From contig CAJXRP010000013.1 of NCBI GenBank assembly GCA_913060495.1, forward strand, positions 1 to 64,000: a DNA stretch of 64,000 nt, given 5' to 3'. The DNA comes from an uncultured Gammaproteobacteria bacterium. Its GTDB lineage: Bacteria > Pseudomonadota > Gammaproteobacteria > Pseudomonadales > Pseudohongiellaceae. Below are positions 11,322 through 19,846 of this stretch, piece after piece (position 1 is the stretch's first letter; every line of letters starts with the position of its first letter). The notes under the pieces are model-generated. The model saw only the letters and a program-made list of their open reading frames with translations. It made no database searches and was not told the origin of the DNA. The translations under genes and the position numbers were made by a program.

Positions 11322-12083
11322 CTAAGCTTCAATATAGATGGCGTTCAACATCCGGCCGGTGACGCCATCGCGTCGATAGGAGAAAAACTTGTCATCATCA
11401 CAATGGGTGCAATAATCACCACCACTTATTTTATCGACTCCGATGGCGGACAATCTTAGTCTTGCAATGGCGTACAAGTCTGCCATGAATTTTCCCTCAT
11501 TCTTGCTCGAGATGAAACAAGCCTCCATAGCAGGAACGAAAGATGACGATTCAACCGCAGCAAGAAAATCATCCCTGACTTCTCCTCCCACTTCAAAATG
11601 ACAAGGACCGATCGCGGGCCCTAACCAAACTGCCAGATTAGAAATAGAAGTCGACATGCGGGAAACTGTGTTTTCAATGACACCTGACGCCAGGCCTTTC
11701 CAACCGGCATGAATTACAGCTACTTCTGATCCATCCATAGCTGCTATAAACACCGGGAGACAATCTGCTGTTTGTACGCAGCAAACCAGATTCGCCCTTG
11801 TAGTCAACATGGCGTCGGCGGTAAGCGCGGGACCAGCCTTATTGACTACCACCACATCGCTACCATGAACCTGATCTAACCACTGCCATTCTAATTTTTG
11901 CGACAACTGCTGTTGCAGCAGCACTCGATTTGACGCTACTCGATGTGGGTCATCCCCAACATGAGTCGCTAGATTAAACGAGGCATAAGGAGGCTCACTC
12001 ACCCCACCCAGCCGAGTCGTAGAAAAGGCATGGATACTAGGCGAGACAAGCCATTCGGCGAAGATTTTCTGCTCAACTGTCAT
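11322..12083 (-). CDS. pgeF: PgeF, peptidoglycan editing factor (laccase-domain)
   Basis: 253 residues of the YfiH/multi-copper polyphenol oxidoreductase family. In E. coli the protein removes L-Ser misincorporated in place of L-Ala in peptidoglycan precursors, and other members show purine nucleoside or polyphenol activity. The conserved metal-site residues are present: His in QVHGSDV, Cys/Asp in QTADCLPV and His in VIHAGWKGLA. Its start overlaps the rluD stop by 4 bases (ATGA), so the two are translationally coupled. Confidence 0.94.
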   Translation of the reverse strand: MTVEQKIFAEWLVSPSIHAFSTTRLGGVSEPPYASFNLATHVGDDPHRVASNRVLLQQQLSQKLEWQWLDQVHGSDVVVVNKAGPALTADAMLTTRANLVCCVQTADCLPVFIAAMDGSEVAVIHAGWKGLASGVIENTVSRMSTSISNLAVWLGPAIGPCHFEVGGEVRDDFLAAVESSSFVPAMEACFISSKNEGKFMADLYAIARLRLSAIGVDKISGGDYCTHCDDDKFFSYRRDGVTGRMLNAIYIEA

Positions 12084-13030
12084 GCACCGTCTCTGCGGAG
12101 TTGCTCAATTAGCTCGACCATATCCGCAGGAGTGTCCGCACTCCAACTCATCCGCTCTCCACTTTCGGGGTGGTCCAGCTCCAACTTCCGAGCGTGCAAG
12201 GCCTGCCGCTTAAACCCTCGCAGACAATCACTCAGCTCTTTGGAGCAGGCTGCGGGCAACTTAAAACGCCCACCATAAAGCTGATCTCCGACTAGAGGGT
12301 TACCGAAGTGCGCCATATGTACGCGAATCTGATGAGTGCGCCCGGTTTCTAAATTCACTTGCACGTGGGTATGACTGCGAAATCGCTCAATAACCCTGTA
12401 GTGAGTTACCGCTTCCTGGCCAGACTCTACAACAGCCCTTTTCTTTCGATTGACCGGATGCCTGCCTAGCTCTCGATTGATAGTGCCGCCACCCGTTAAA
12501 ACACCTTGTACCACGGCTTCGTATTCTCTACTTACCGACCTCTCTTGCAATTGATTTACCAAGTCGGCATGGGCGGTCAGCGTCTTAGCAACCACCATAA
12601 GACCGGTAGTGTCTTTATCGAGACGGTGCACAATGCCAGCACGAGGCAACTCCTCCTGATTTGAGTTGTGGTGCAAAATGCCATTCAGCAGTGTTCCCTG
12701 ACTGTGCCCTGCCGCAGGATGCACCACAACATCGGTGGCCTTGTTAATTACCAGCAGATGCTCATCTTCAAAGACGATTTCCAGCGGCATCGCCTCTGCC
12801 ACCCAAGACTCCGCTGCCTCTAGCTGCGCCTCGACCACTAGGCAATCCCCCGGCTCGAGTCGGTCACGGGGCCTTAATTGCTTGCTGTTGACCAGTAACG
12901 CCCCCTCTCGAATCCAGGTTTGTAGCCGCGCACGTGAATATTCAGGAAACAATTTGGCTGCAATCTGGTCTAATCGATTGCCCGATAACTCTTCGGTAAC
13001 TTCTGCTTTAAGTGATATATGACTTGTCAT
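12080..13030 (-). CDS. rluD: RluD, 23S rRNA pseudouridine synthase
   Basis: Modifies 23S rRNA helix 69 (positions 1911/1915/1917 in E. coli), needed for normal ribosome assembly. An S4 RNA-binding domain (about 15-75) precedes the RluA-type catalytic domain with the signature HRLDKDTTGLMVVAK, whose Asp is the nucleophile. The open frame reaches back to a GTG at 13063, but homologues begin near the ATG at 13030 (MTSHISLKAEV), which I prefer; no clear ribosome-binding site decides it. Divergent from bamD. Confidence 0.95.
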   Translation of the reverse strand: MTSHISLKAEVTEELSGNRLDQIAAKLFPEYSRARLQTWIREGALLVNSKQLRPRDRLEPGDCLVVEAQLEAAESWVAEAMPLEIVFEDEHLLVINKATDVVVHPAAGHSQGTLLNGILHHNSNQEELPRAGIVHRLDKDTTGLMVVAKTLTAHADLVNQLQERSVSREYEAVVQGVLTGGGTINRELGRHPVNRKKRAVVESGQEAVTHYRVIERFRSHTHVQVNLETGRTHQIRVHMAHFGNPLVGDQLYGGRFKLPAACSKELSDCLRGFKRQALHARKLELDHPESGERMSWSADTPADMVELIEQLRRDGA

Positions 13031-13209
13031 GGGGGCATGATACTTGATTAAGCCGCCACACACAGCAGGCCTAACGGAAGAGTTGGCGAGTTACCGCGTC
13101 ATAGCACAGGTTGGGATTGCAGCCAGTGCTGTGGTTAAATAGCGTTTTTTGCGGGCTGGCGACGGCATAGTCCCCAGACCACACGATAGACCTAACAACA
13201 GGAAGAACA

Positions 13210-14193
13210 GTGCGCGCCTCAGCTTTGAAATTACCCCTAATTATCTCTCTATCCCTACTTCTTGGGGCCTGTGGTTGGTTCGATAGCGGCGAAAGAGATG
13301 CGTTCGCAGGCCTATCAACCGAAGAACAGTTTTATCGCCGTGCGCTAGAACAACTAAACTCGCAAAATTTTACCGGCTCCATCGCCACATATCAGGCGTT
13401 GGAGTCACGCTTTCCTTTCGGTAGGTTTGCAGCCCAAGCACAGATCGAAATCGTCTACGCCTACTATAGAAATGGAGATTCCGAGGCCGCAAGAGCTGCA
13501 GCCGATCGCTTTATCCGACTTCATCCGGATAACGAGAACATTGATTACGCCTATTATATGAAGGGGCTGTCTTCATTCACCGATGATCGCGGGCTAATCA
13601 ATCGCTTTGTACCTATCGACCCGACGAAACGAGACCCGGGCCGGGCTAGTGAATCGTTTGCAGACTTCTCACAATTGCTCGCAATTTACCCCGACAGCCC
13701 TTATGCAGCAGATGCTAGGGCGCGCATGGTTTTCCTGCGCAACAATCTAGCTGCCTACGAAATTCACGTCGCGAACTACTACCTTGATCGCCGCGCATAT
13801 GTTGCAGCGCAACGACGTGGCCAATACGTGGTCGAAAATTTTCAAGGCACCCCAGCCGTAGCCGATGGTGTGGCTATAATGGTGGAGTGTTATTTGAGAC
13901 TGGGTCTGAACGATCTTGCAGACACATCACTCGCTTTGTTGAGAGAAAACTATCCGAATCATGCCTCTATCGACGAGAATGGTGAATTCATCATTCGCAC
14001 AGAGATCACTAATCCCTCTCTGCTCTATACTGTCTCGTTTGGCTTAGTCGGTGACAATCGCATCGAACCTCCACTTGCGCCAACAACGCGGCCGCAAAAT
14101 TCTGGTAGTCAGCAGATAATTAACACCCAGACGCGCGCGGAAGCAGAGCGTCGCTCTTGGTTTAGCATCCTTACCTTCGGCCTGTTTGACTAA
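13210..14193 (+). CDS. bamD: BamD, outer-membrane assembly lipoprotein
   Basis: Essential lipoprotein of the BAM complex that inserts beta-barrel proteins in the outer membrane. A signal peptide ends in the lipobox LLGAC with lipidated Cys21. TPR-like repeats fill residues 35-245 ([26 protein letters not shown]). At 327 residues it has a C-terminal extension of about 80 residues beyond E. coli BamD (245), ending in [11 protein letters not shown]; Pseudomonas-type BamD is also long. GTG start with AGGAAG 7 bases upstream. Divergent from rluD, as in pseudomonads. Confidence 0.95.
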   Translation: MRASALKLPLIISLSLLLGACGWFDSGERDAFAGLSTEEQFYRRALEQLNSQNFTGSIATYQALESRFPFGRFAAQAQIEIVYAYYRNGDSEAARAAADRFIRLHPDNENIDYAYYMKGLSSFTDDRGLINRFVPIDPTKRDPGRASESFADFSQLLAIYPDSPYAADARARMVFLRNNLAAYEIHVANYYLDRRAYVAAQRRGQYVVENFQGTPAVADGVAIMVECYLRLGLNDLADTSLALLRENYPNHASIDENGEFIIRTEITNPSLLYTVSFGLVGDNRIEPPLAPTTRPQNSGSQQIINTQTRAEAERRSWFSILTFGLFD

Positions 14194-14207
14194 ATTACCC
14201 AGCAAAA

Positions 14208-14231
14208 CCTTCGTCGGACCCACGACGAAGG
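14208..14231 (+). terminator. Possible bamD terminator hairpin
   Basis: CCTTCGTCG (14208-14216) pairs with CGACGAAGG (14223-14231), 9 bp perfect, 6-base loop, 15 bases after the bamD stop. There is no run of T after it, so termination efficiency is doubtful. Confidence 0.4.
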
Positions 14232-14380
14232 CCGCACTCCTATAATATCTCCTATTTTCTGCCCTCTCGGGTAAACCGTTGTTGAGCTGATGCGTTTGTA
14301 TTACTGGGAAAGAGTAATATTGAGTATTAATTAGCCGATATAGTGAAGTAGACGGCCAAACCTAGCGAAACAAACAACCT

Positions 14381-14947
14381 ATGAACATGGCCCTCTCTGG
14401 AGATTTGATTCTGAATAGTTCGCTATTGCTAGACAAATTCCTTGAAGGCGTTCAAACACGCGCTTTCCGCATAGCTCAGATCGCGACAGGGAATCCAGAA
14501 GATGCGCTAGATTTAGTGCAGGATGCCATGTTCAAACTTGTGGAGAAATACTCTGACCGCAGCGAACAAGAATGGGCGCCTTTGTTTTATCGTATCCTAA
14601 ACAGCCGCATTCACGATTGGTATCGCCGTAACTCCGTTAGAAATCGACACAGAAGCTGGCTGAGCGGCACAGATGAAGAGGGAGAAGATCCTATTCAAAC
14701 CGCACCCGACCCCTATGGTCGCTCTCCCGATGAAGAAACAGTTACCAACGAAGGCATGGAAAAATTACAGATCGCTCTAGAAGGACTGCCCGCGCGCCAA
14801 CAACAGGCTTTCCTGCTGCGCGCATGGGAGGGACTAGACGTAAGGCAGACCGCAACAGCCATGGAATGCGCCGAGGGAAGCGTCAAGACTCATTATTCGC
14901 GAGCCATTCACAGCCTTAGGGCGCAACTAGGTGAACACTGGCCATGA
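14381..14947 (+). CDS. Sigma-70 family (ECF-like) RNA polymerase sigma factor
   Basis: 188 residues. Region 2 covers about 20-90 (DALDLVQDAMFKLVEKY, then FYRILNSRIHDWYRR); region 4 covers 130-185 with a helix-turn-helix (LPARQQQAFLLRAWEGLDVRQTATAMECAEGSVKTH, read in two halves). There is no region 1.1 or 3, so it is ECF-sized. Its stop overlaps the start of the next gene by 4 bases, the coupling typical of a sigma factor with its regulator. The following DUF3619-like membrane protein is thus the likely anti-sigma partner. Target genes cannot be read from this window. Start: first ATG; a second lies two codons in. Confidence 0.9.
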   Translation: MNMALSGDLILNSSLLLDKFLEGVQTRAFRIAQIATGNPEDALDLVQDAMFKLVEKYSDRSEQEWAPLFYRILNSRIHDWYRRNSVRNRHRSWLSGTDEEGEDPIQTAPDPYGRSPDEETVTNEGMEKLQIALEGLPARQQQAFLLRAWEGLDVRQTATAMECAEGSVKTHYSRAIHSLRAQLGEHWP

Positions 14948-15483
14948 ACAAATTAAATGAAGATATATTCCTGCAAGAAGTTTGCAAGCACTTAGATGCC
15001 AGCATTGCCCACCTGCCTCAAGCTATCGAACAACGTCTAACCGAGGGCAGGCAAGCTGCGCTGTTACAGAAAGCACACCTCATGCAGGACACCGAAGGCC
15101 TTGCCCTGACTGTCAGTAGGGAGCTAGATGACAATAGCCCTCTATCGCCAGATATTGAAGCGCGACTCGATCAGATCCGAGACAGCGCAGTCGCTAGATT
15201 CGAGCAGCTACAAGAAAAGACCAAAAAACCCAGTCGTTTATCACTACTCGTTTGGACTAAAACCCAATTCAATTCATTCAATTTTTCTGCATCAGCGGGT
15301 ATGCTTGCTACAGCCTGCGTGATGGTTACTGTTATATCGATTTTTTATGTAAATTCCAGACCTACAGGCAGCCTGACACTTGAAGAAGAGATTAGCCTTG
15401 TTGCCACAGCCGAAGACATCGAGCTCTATGAGAATTTGGAATTTTATTTATGGCTCGTCGAAAACGAATCTCTCACGTTGTGA
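14944..15483 (+). CDS. DUF3619-like membrane protein, possible anti-sigma factor
   Basis: 179 residues. About 110 residues of Glu/Gln/Leu-rich, probably helical cytoplasmic sequence are followed by one membrane segment (about 118-136, LATACVMVTVISIFYV) and a short acidic periplasmic tail. This topology and the 4-base overlap with the sigma gene suggest an anti-sigma factor, though the family has no established function that I can state. The next frame overlaps its 3' end. Confidence 0.7.
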   Translation: MNKLNEDIFLQEVCKHLDASIAHLPQAIEQRLTEGRQAALLQKAHLMQDTEGLALTVSRELDDNSPLSPDIEARLDQIRDSAVARFEQLQEKTKKPSRLSLLVWTKTQFNSFNFSASAGMLATACVMVTVISIFYVNSRPTGSLTLEEEISLVATAEDIELYENLEFYLWLVENESLTL

Positions 15484-15781
15484 GTTTCGAGACATTCGAA
15501 TCAAGCATAAGAATAAAAGCTATTTCGAGCGAATCTTGTTATTCGCCTGTATGGCTGGAGCGCTATCAAACACATATGCTGCCGAGAGCGAACAGAGTGA
15601 GGACGCACCCGATTTAGAGTTTTTGGAATTTCTAGGTCAATTTGAAACAGATGCTGGCGAATGGATAGATCCCGATAGCTTATTAACTGAAGAATTTACT
15701 GAATTGCTAGAGACTTCGACTGAAGCCAACTCATCAAATGATTCATCGAATACTGATACTGTAACAAACGACAAGCTATGA
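15428..15781 (+). CDS. Small secreted or membrane protein in sigma operon
   Basis: I do not recognise a family. The reading frame is open from 15380; the ATG at 15428 gives 117 residues but overlaps the previous gene by 56 bases. The hydrophobic stretch RILLFACMAGALSNTYA looks like a signal peptide ending near AYA/AAE; after it comes an acidic Ser/Thr/Asp/Glu-rich region (DAPDLEFLEFLGQFET). A later non-ATG start just before the signal peptide is possible. Its stop overlaps the DUF3106 start by 4 bases, so it is very likely translated as part of the operon. Probably periplasmic. Confidence 0.6.
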   Translation: MRIWNFIYGSSKTNLSRCEFRDIRIKHKNKSYFERILLFACMAGALSNTYAAESEQSEDAPDLEFLEFLGQFETDAGEWIDPDSLLTEEFTELLETSTEANSSNDSSNTDTVTNDKL

Positions 15782-16377
15782 CTAAGCGAACACACATAAA
15801 CAAGCTACTCTTTCTGGTGATATTTTTCGCTCAGATTAGTCTCGCTCAAGAAAAGGCGCCATGGTCAGATTTATCCCTCGAAGAAAGGCAAATACTGCAA
15901 CAGCTCGAACCACAGTGGGAAAACCTCAGCGCCGAGAGACAGCAGCGTTTACGTCGAGGAGCGAATCGCTTTCAGCAGATGCAACCCGCAGAGCGCTCAC
16001 AAGCAAAAGATCAGCAGCAGCGATTTCAAAATTTATCGCAGCAGCAGCAACAAGTGATCAATCAGCGGTTTCAGCGTTTCAATAGCCTCAGCAGGCCCGA
16101 GCAGCGGCGGCTTAGGAACATACAGAGACGCTTTCAGAATATGCCAGAGACCGAACGCTCTAGACTGCGAGAACAATTTGAGCAACTACAGCAATCGAAT
16201 AGCCGCCCCAACAGGGATGACCCGACGCGTAGCACGCAGAACCAGCAGCGTATTCGCGATGTGATTCGACAGAATCGAGATGTACTGCGACAGAACAGGA
16301 ATCAAACGCCGCAGGTGCGCCCACAAACACCGCAGCGCCCCAGCGCGACGAGACCGCCACCGCCTGCACCTAGGTAG
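15778..16377 (+). CDS. DUF3106 protein, secreted Gln/Arg-rich helical
   Basis: 199 residues with a signal peptide (cleavage near SLAQ, residue 23). The mature part repeats a unit of the type W-x-x-LS-x-ER-Q-x-L-x-x-L, with recurring RFQ-x-(M/L) blocks, rich in Gln and Arg. This resembles the LTxxQ repeats of periplasmic stress proteins such as CpxP/CnrR-type sensors, so a periplasmic chaperone or sensor role is plausible. The last 35 residues are Pro/Arg/Gln-rich and probably disordered. Last gene of the sigma operon, ending 31 bases from the convergent nadE. Confidence 0.75.
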   Translation: MTKRTHINKLLFLVIFFAQISLAQEKAPWSDLSLEERQILQQLEPQWENLSAERQQRLRRGANRFQQMQPAERSQAKDQQQRFQNLSQQQQQVINQRFQRFNSLSRPEQRRLRNIQRRFQNMPETERSRLREQFEQLQQSNSRPNRDDPTRSTQNQQRIRDVIRQNRDVLRQNRNQTPQVRPQTPQRPSATRPPPPAPR

Positions 16378-16408
16378 TAGCTGCCTAGCCTAGAGGAAGC
16401 GACGAAGA

Positions 16409-18064
16409 TCATTCACCTATTGGCCAGGCATTCGTGATCGGATAACGTCGGTCTCTACCAAATCCGCGCTTCGTTAGCCGGACTCCTATCGGACTCTGCC
16501 TACGCTTATACTCATTTAGATCCACGAGTCGAAGTACGCGTTTCACTACTTGCTCATCAAAACCCTGTTCAATGATGGAGGCAGCGCTGTGGTCATTCTC
16601 TACATACAATTCTAAGATTCGATCCAATATGTCATACGGAGGCAAATTGTCTTGATCCACTTGATCGGGAGCGAGTTCCGCCGAGGGAGGACGATCTATA
16701 ACCCTCTGAGGGATGACCTCATCAGCCACCGCTGAGTATTCGGTATTGCGGTAGCGGGCCAAGCTATAGACCAGCGTCTTGGACACATCTTTTAGCACAT
16801 CGAATCCGCCAGCCATGTCGCCATACAGCGTTGAATAGCCGACCGCTATTTCACTTTTGTTACCGGTGGTGAGAACCAGCAAGCCCTTCTTGTTGGAAAT
16901 GGCCATCAAGAGAACGCCCCTGCATCTTGCCTGCAAATTTTGCTCGCTGACGTCTACTTCCGTATTAGCGAACTGTTGCTCAAGGGCCTGCATAAATGAG
17001 GAATAGATTCCCTCAATTGATATCTGTTGATAATCGACCCCAAGCTTTTTAGCCTGCTCAGCAGCCGCATCGAGACTCAATTCGGAAGTGTACGCGAACG
17101 GCATCATTACAGCCTGAACACGGTCGCTACCGAGAGCATCCGCAGCAATTGCAAGAGTAAGCGCCGAATCGATTCCTCCAGACAAGCCTAGAACAGCGCC
17201 CTTAAAGTGATTCTTACTGGCGTAATCTCTAACTCCCAGCACCAAGCTTTGATACACCTGTGCCTCCAAGGACATGGGGGGCGCTATCTGCTGCAGAGGA
17301 ATTACACAGGGACTATTTGAACTCTCACCCGCCTGAATCAAGACTGGCACTAGAGCCTCTATATAGCTAGGCGCCAGACAGTGACATTCGCCAGTTGCTG
17401 TAACCACCATCGAACCACCATCAAATACCAACTCATCCTGCCCTCCTACCATGTTCACATAAATTATCGGGAAGCCACCCTCAACAGTTCTTTTACGAAG
17501 CAGGGCCTGCCGGTCACTTAACTTATTTATGTGATAGGGAGAGGCATTAATGTTAATCATCAATTGTGCTCCCGCTGACCGAGCTTGGATGACAGGCGCC
17601 TGCTCCCACATGTCTTCACAAATCGTAAAGGCAACTTTTTGACCAGCAATTTCGAGCAGACAAGCGTCAGCACCGCTATTGAAATATCTCTCCTCATCGA
17701 ACACCTGATAATTTGGCAGGTGTTGCTTGCGATAGTTCGCAATTTGCTTTCCATTTTTGATAATCGTCAGCGAGTTAAATAGCTTGTCGCCCACTCTTTC
17801 TGGATAACCGACTACCAGATAAGCAGCTAAATTCTCACCGCAAATTCGCTGCAGGGCGTTCTCTATTCGAACCGTTAGACTGGGGCGAAAAAGAAGGTCC
17901 TCTGGAGGGTAGCCAGTCAATGACAGCTCGGGATAGGCTACAATATCTGCCGAATTTTCCTGAATCGCTACCTTCGCCTTCTCAATAATCAGGGAAGTAT
18001 TGGATGCAATATCCCCGACCAAGAAATTAAGTTGCGCCATTACGACGTTAATTTGCTGCGCCAT
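16409..18064 (-). CDS. nadE: Glutamine-dependent NAD+ synthetase
   Basis: 551 residues. Last step of NAD synthesis: amidation of nicotinic acid adenine dinucleotide with glutamine and ATP. The N-terminal nitrilase-type glutaminase domain has its triad: Glu46 (YPELSLTGYPPEDLL), Lys in RKQHLPNY, Cys in FTICEDMWE. The C-terminal synthetase domain has the PP-loop LGLSGGIDSAL and ends in the conserved KRRQSPIGVRLTKRGFGRDRRYPI block. The fused form, unlike the E. coli ammonia-dependent NadE. Single gene between convergent DUF3106 and divergent pilS. Confidence 0.97.
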   Translation of the reverse strand: MAQQINVVMAQLNFLVGDIASNTSLIIEKAKVAIQENSADIVAYPELSLTGYPPEDLLFRPSLTVRIENALQRICGENLAAYLVVGYPERVGDKLFNSLTIIKNGKQIANYRKQHLPNYQVFDEERYFNSGADACLLEIAGQKVAFTICEDMWEQAPVIQARSAGAQLMININASPYHINKLSDRQALLRKRTVEGGFPIIYVNMVGGQDELVFDGGSMVVTATGECHCLAPSYIEALVPVLIQAGESSNSPCVIPLQQIAPPMSLEAQVYQSLVLGVRDYASKNHFKGAVLGLSGGIDSALTLAIAADALGSDRVQAVMMPFAYTSELSLDAAAEQAKKLGVDYQQISIEGIYSSFMQALEQQFANTEVDVSEQNLQARCRGVLLMAISNKKGLLVLTTGNKSEIAVGYSTLYGDMAGGFDVLKDVSKTLVYSLARYRNTEYSAVADEVIPQRVIDRPPSAELAPDQVDQDNLPPYDILDRILELYVENDHSAASIIEQGFDEQVVKRVLRLVDLNEYKRRQSPIGVRLTKRGFGRDRRYPITNAWPIGE

Positions 18065-18150
18065 ATCTATCTCTTCGCTGTTATCCTAAAATCCACATAT
18101 AGACAATCGTTTAAAAACCGCGACCAATAAGCTTTACTGATTCCACTTAT

Positions 18151-18159
18151 TGGTATACT
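18151..18159 (+). promoter_or_regulatory. Candidate extended -10 promoter of pilS
   Basis: TGGTATACT fits an extended -10 (TGN-TATACT) 32 bases before the pilS ATG, with TTTACT 15 bases upstream as a poorly spaced -35. Confidence 0.4.
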
Positions 18160-18190
18160 GCCCGCCAACGTTCTAATTGTAACGGAAACC

Positions 18191-19810
18191 ATGAACGAAA
18201 GAACCGCACAATATCCCGGCCAGATACACAACGTCTCAGTCGTTTACAATATCTATCGCATTATCCTGCCTTTAATATTACTGGTTTCCTCTCTTGGCCA
18301 GAACTCGACTTTGCTCGGCGCCCTCGATACAACCCTCTTTATTCAGGTTTGTACTGGCTATGCAATTTTCGGCGTAGCTACCACCTTCTTTATACCGGCT
18401 AGCACGCGTTTTATTAAAAGTTCTCATATTCTTACCGGCAGCCTGATTATCGACATTTTCACCATCACCCTTCTCACTTACAGTAGCGGTGGGATGATAA
18501 GCGGTTTGGGATTGCTGCTATTGGTGACAGTTGCTGCGGGCGGCATTTTGATTAGAGGCAGGATTAGCACGTTTCTGGCTGCTGTGGCTGCTCTCTCGTT
18601 AATCTACAGTGAACTGTATCTAGCGCTCTCCGTAGACAATTCTGCGAATCAATTTGTACAGACAGGGATTCTCGGTGCGATATTGTTTGCAACCTCGCTC
18701 TATATCCAAACACTGACAAACAGAATCTACAAGGCCGCTGTTCTTGCTGACAAACAAGCCAGCGACATTATTGACCTCGAAAAGCTAAACAACGAAATCA
18801 TTCAACGCATGCGCACTGGAGTTGTAGTGGTGAATACTGAACATCGGATCGTAAGCATGAATAGCGCGGCCCGCAGCATTCTTCTTCCGACATTAATAAT
18901 AGATAAAGAACAGGAAGAACATCCATACAAAATTCCTGCCGCACTTTCAGAACAGTTAGAGCTTTGGAAGATTAATTCGAAGCGTCAGCCACAACCAATA
19001 GTCATTCCCAATTCCACGCGTCAAGTGCAACTAAACTTTGCCTTCTTGAATCCAGAGTCGGATTCGGATGTACTTATCTTTCTCGAGGATAATCGACAAA
19101 TAGTACAGCGCGTACGACAGATGAAGCTTGCATCACTAGGCAAACTTACCGCCAGCATCGCCCATGAAGTGCGCAATCCACTAGGCGCAATTAGTCATGC
19201 TAGCCAACTGCTTCGCGAGTCGGTAACGGTCACTGACGATGACAAGAGAATGATTGAGATAATTCTCGATCATTGCAACAGGGTTAACTTAATCATCGAG
19301 GACGTGCTCGACGCATCGCGACATGACGACACCACGGCCGGCCTTATAAGTTTAGATGCATGGCTTTCGAAGTTTATAGCGAGCTATAGATCCACACATG
19401 AATTATGTGATGAAATTAAACTTGAGATAGTCACCCCTGAGGTAAAGGTAAAAGTGATTCAGGGCCAGCTCGAGCAAGTCCTAAATAACCTCTTCGACAA
19501 CGGGCTACGCTATAGTCACAAAAATACCGGCAGCGCGACCCTATTGGTACAGGCCGGCATAGAGGCTAAAGATGGCGACGAGTTGCCTTACCTACACATC
19601 ATAGACGAAGGTGCAGGCATTAATGAAGAGGACGAAAGCCGCCTATTCGAACCCTTTCACACCACGGAATCGAGCGGCACTGGTCTAGGCCTTTATATAT
19701 CAAAAGAACTGTGCGAAGCTAATCAGTCACAATTAATATACAGCAGAACTGCTTTGGGCAAGAGCAGATTTAGTATCTATTTTGGCAATCCAGATCGAGT
19801 AATGACATAA
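18191..19810 (+). CDS. pilS: PilS, sensor histidine kinase for pilus genes
   Basis: 539 residues. Partner of PilR in sigma-54-dependent pilin expression. Six hydrophobic segments (about 20-170) form the membrane sensor that in Pseudomonas monitors pilin levels; a PAS-like domain follows (205-300); then HisKA with His325 in SIAHEVRNPLGAI, and the HATPase with N box LEQVLNNLFDNGLRYS, G1 DEGAGI and G2 GTGLGLYI. All catalytic boxes are intact. pilR follows after 36 bases. Confidence 0.95.
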   Translation: MNERTAQYPGQIHNVSVVYNIYRIILPLILLVSSLGQNSTLLGALDTTLFIQVCTGYAIFGVATTFFIPASTRFIKSSHILTGSLIIDIFTITLLTYSSGGMISGLGLLLLVTVAAGGILIRGRISTFLAAVAALSLIYSELYLALSVDNSANQFVQTGILGAILFATSLYIQTLTNRIYKAAVLADKQASDIIDLEKLNNEIIQRMRTGVVVVNTEHRIVSMNSAARSILLPTLIIDKEQEEHPYKIPAALSEQLELWKINSKRQPQPIVIPNSTRQVQLNFAFLNPESDSDVLIFLEDNRQIVQRVRQMKLASLGKLTASIAHEVRNPLGAISHASQLLRESVTVTDDDKRMIEIILDHCNRVNLIIEDVLDASRHDDTTAGLISLDAWLSKFIASYRSTHELCDEIKLEIVTPEVKVKVIQGQLEQVLNNLFDNGLRYSHKNTGSATLLVQAGIEAKDGDELPYLHIIDEGAGINEEDESRLFEPFHTTESSGTGLGLYISKELCEANQSQLIYSRTALGKSRFSIYFGNPDRVMT

Positions 19811-19846
19811 AATGACTTCCCCTTTCCCGACATTGATTACCTACTT

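Noticed and set aside
13031-13063. GTG start of RluD adding 11 residues
   Set aside because: Homologues begin near MTSHISL; the extra residues are not conserved.
15861-16085. 74-codon frame inside the DUF3106 gene, plus strand
   Set aside because: Out-of-frame shadow caused by Gln/Arg-rich repeats of the real gene.
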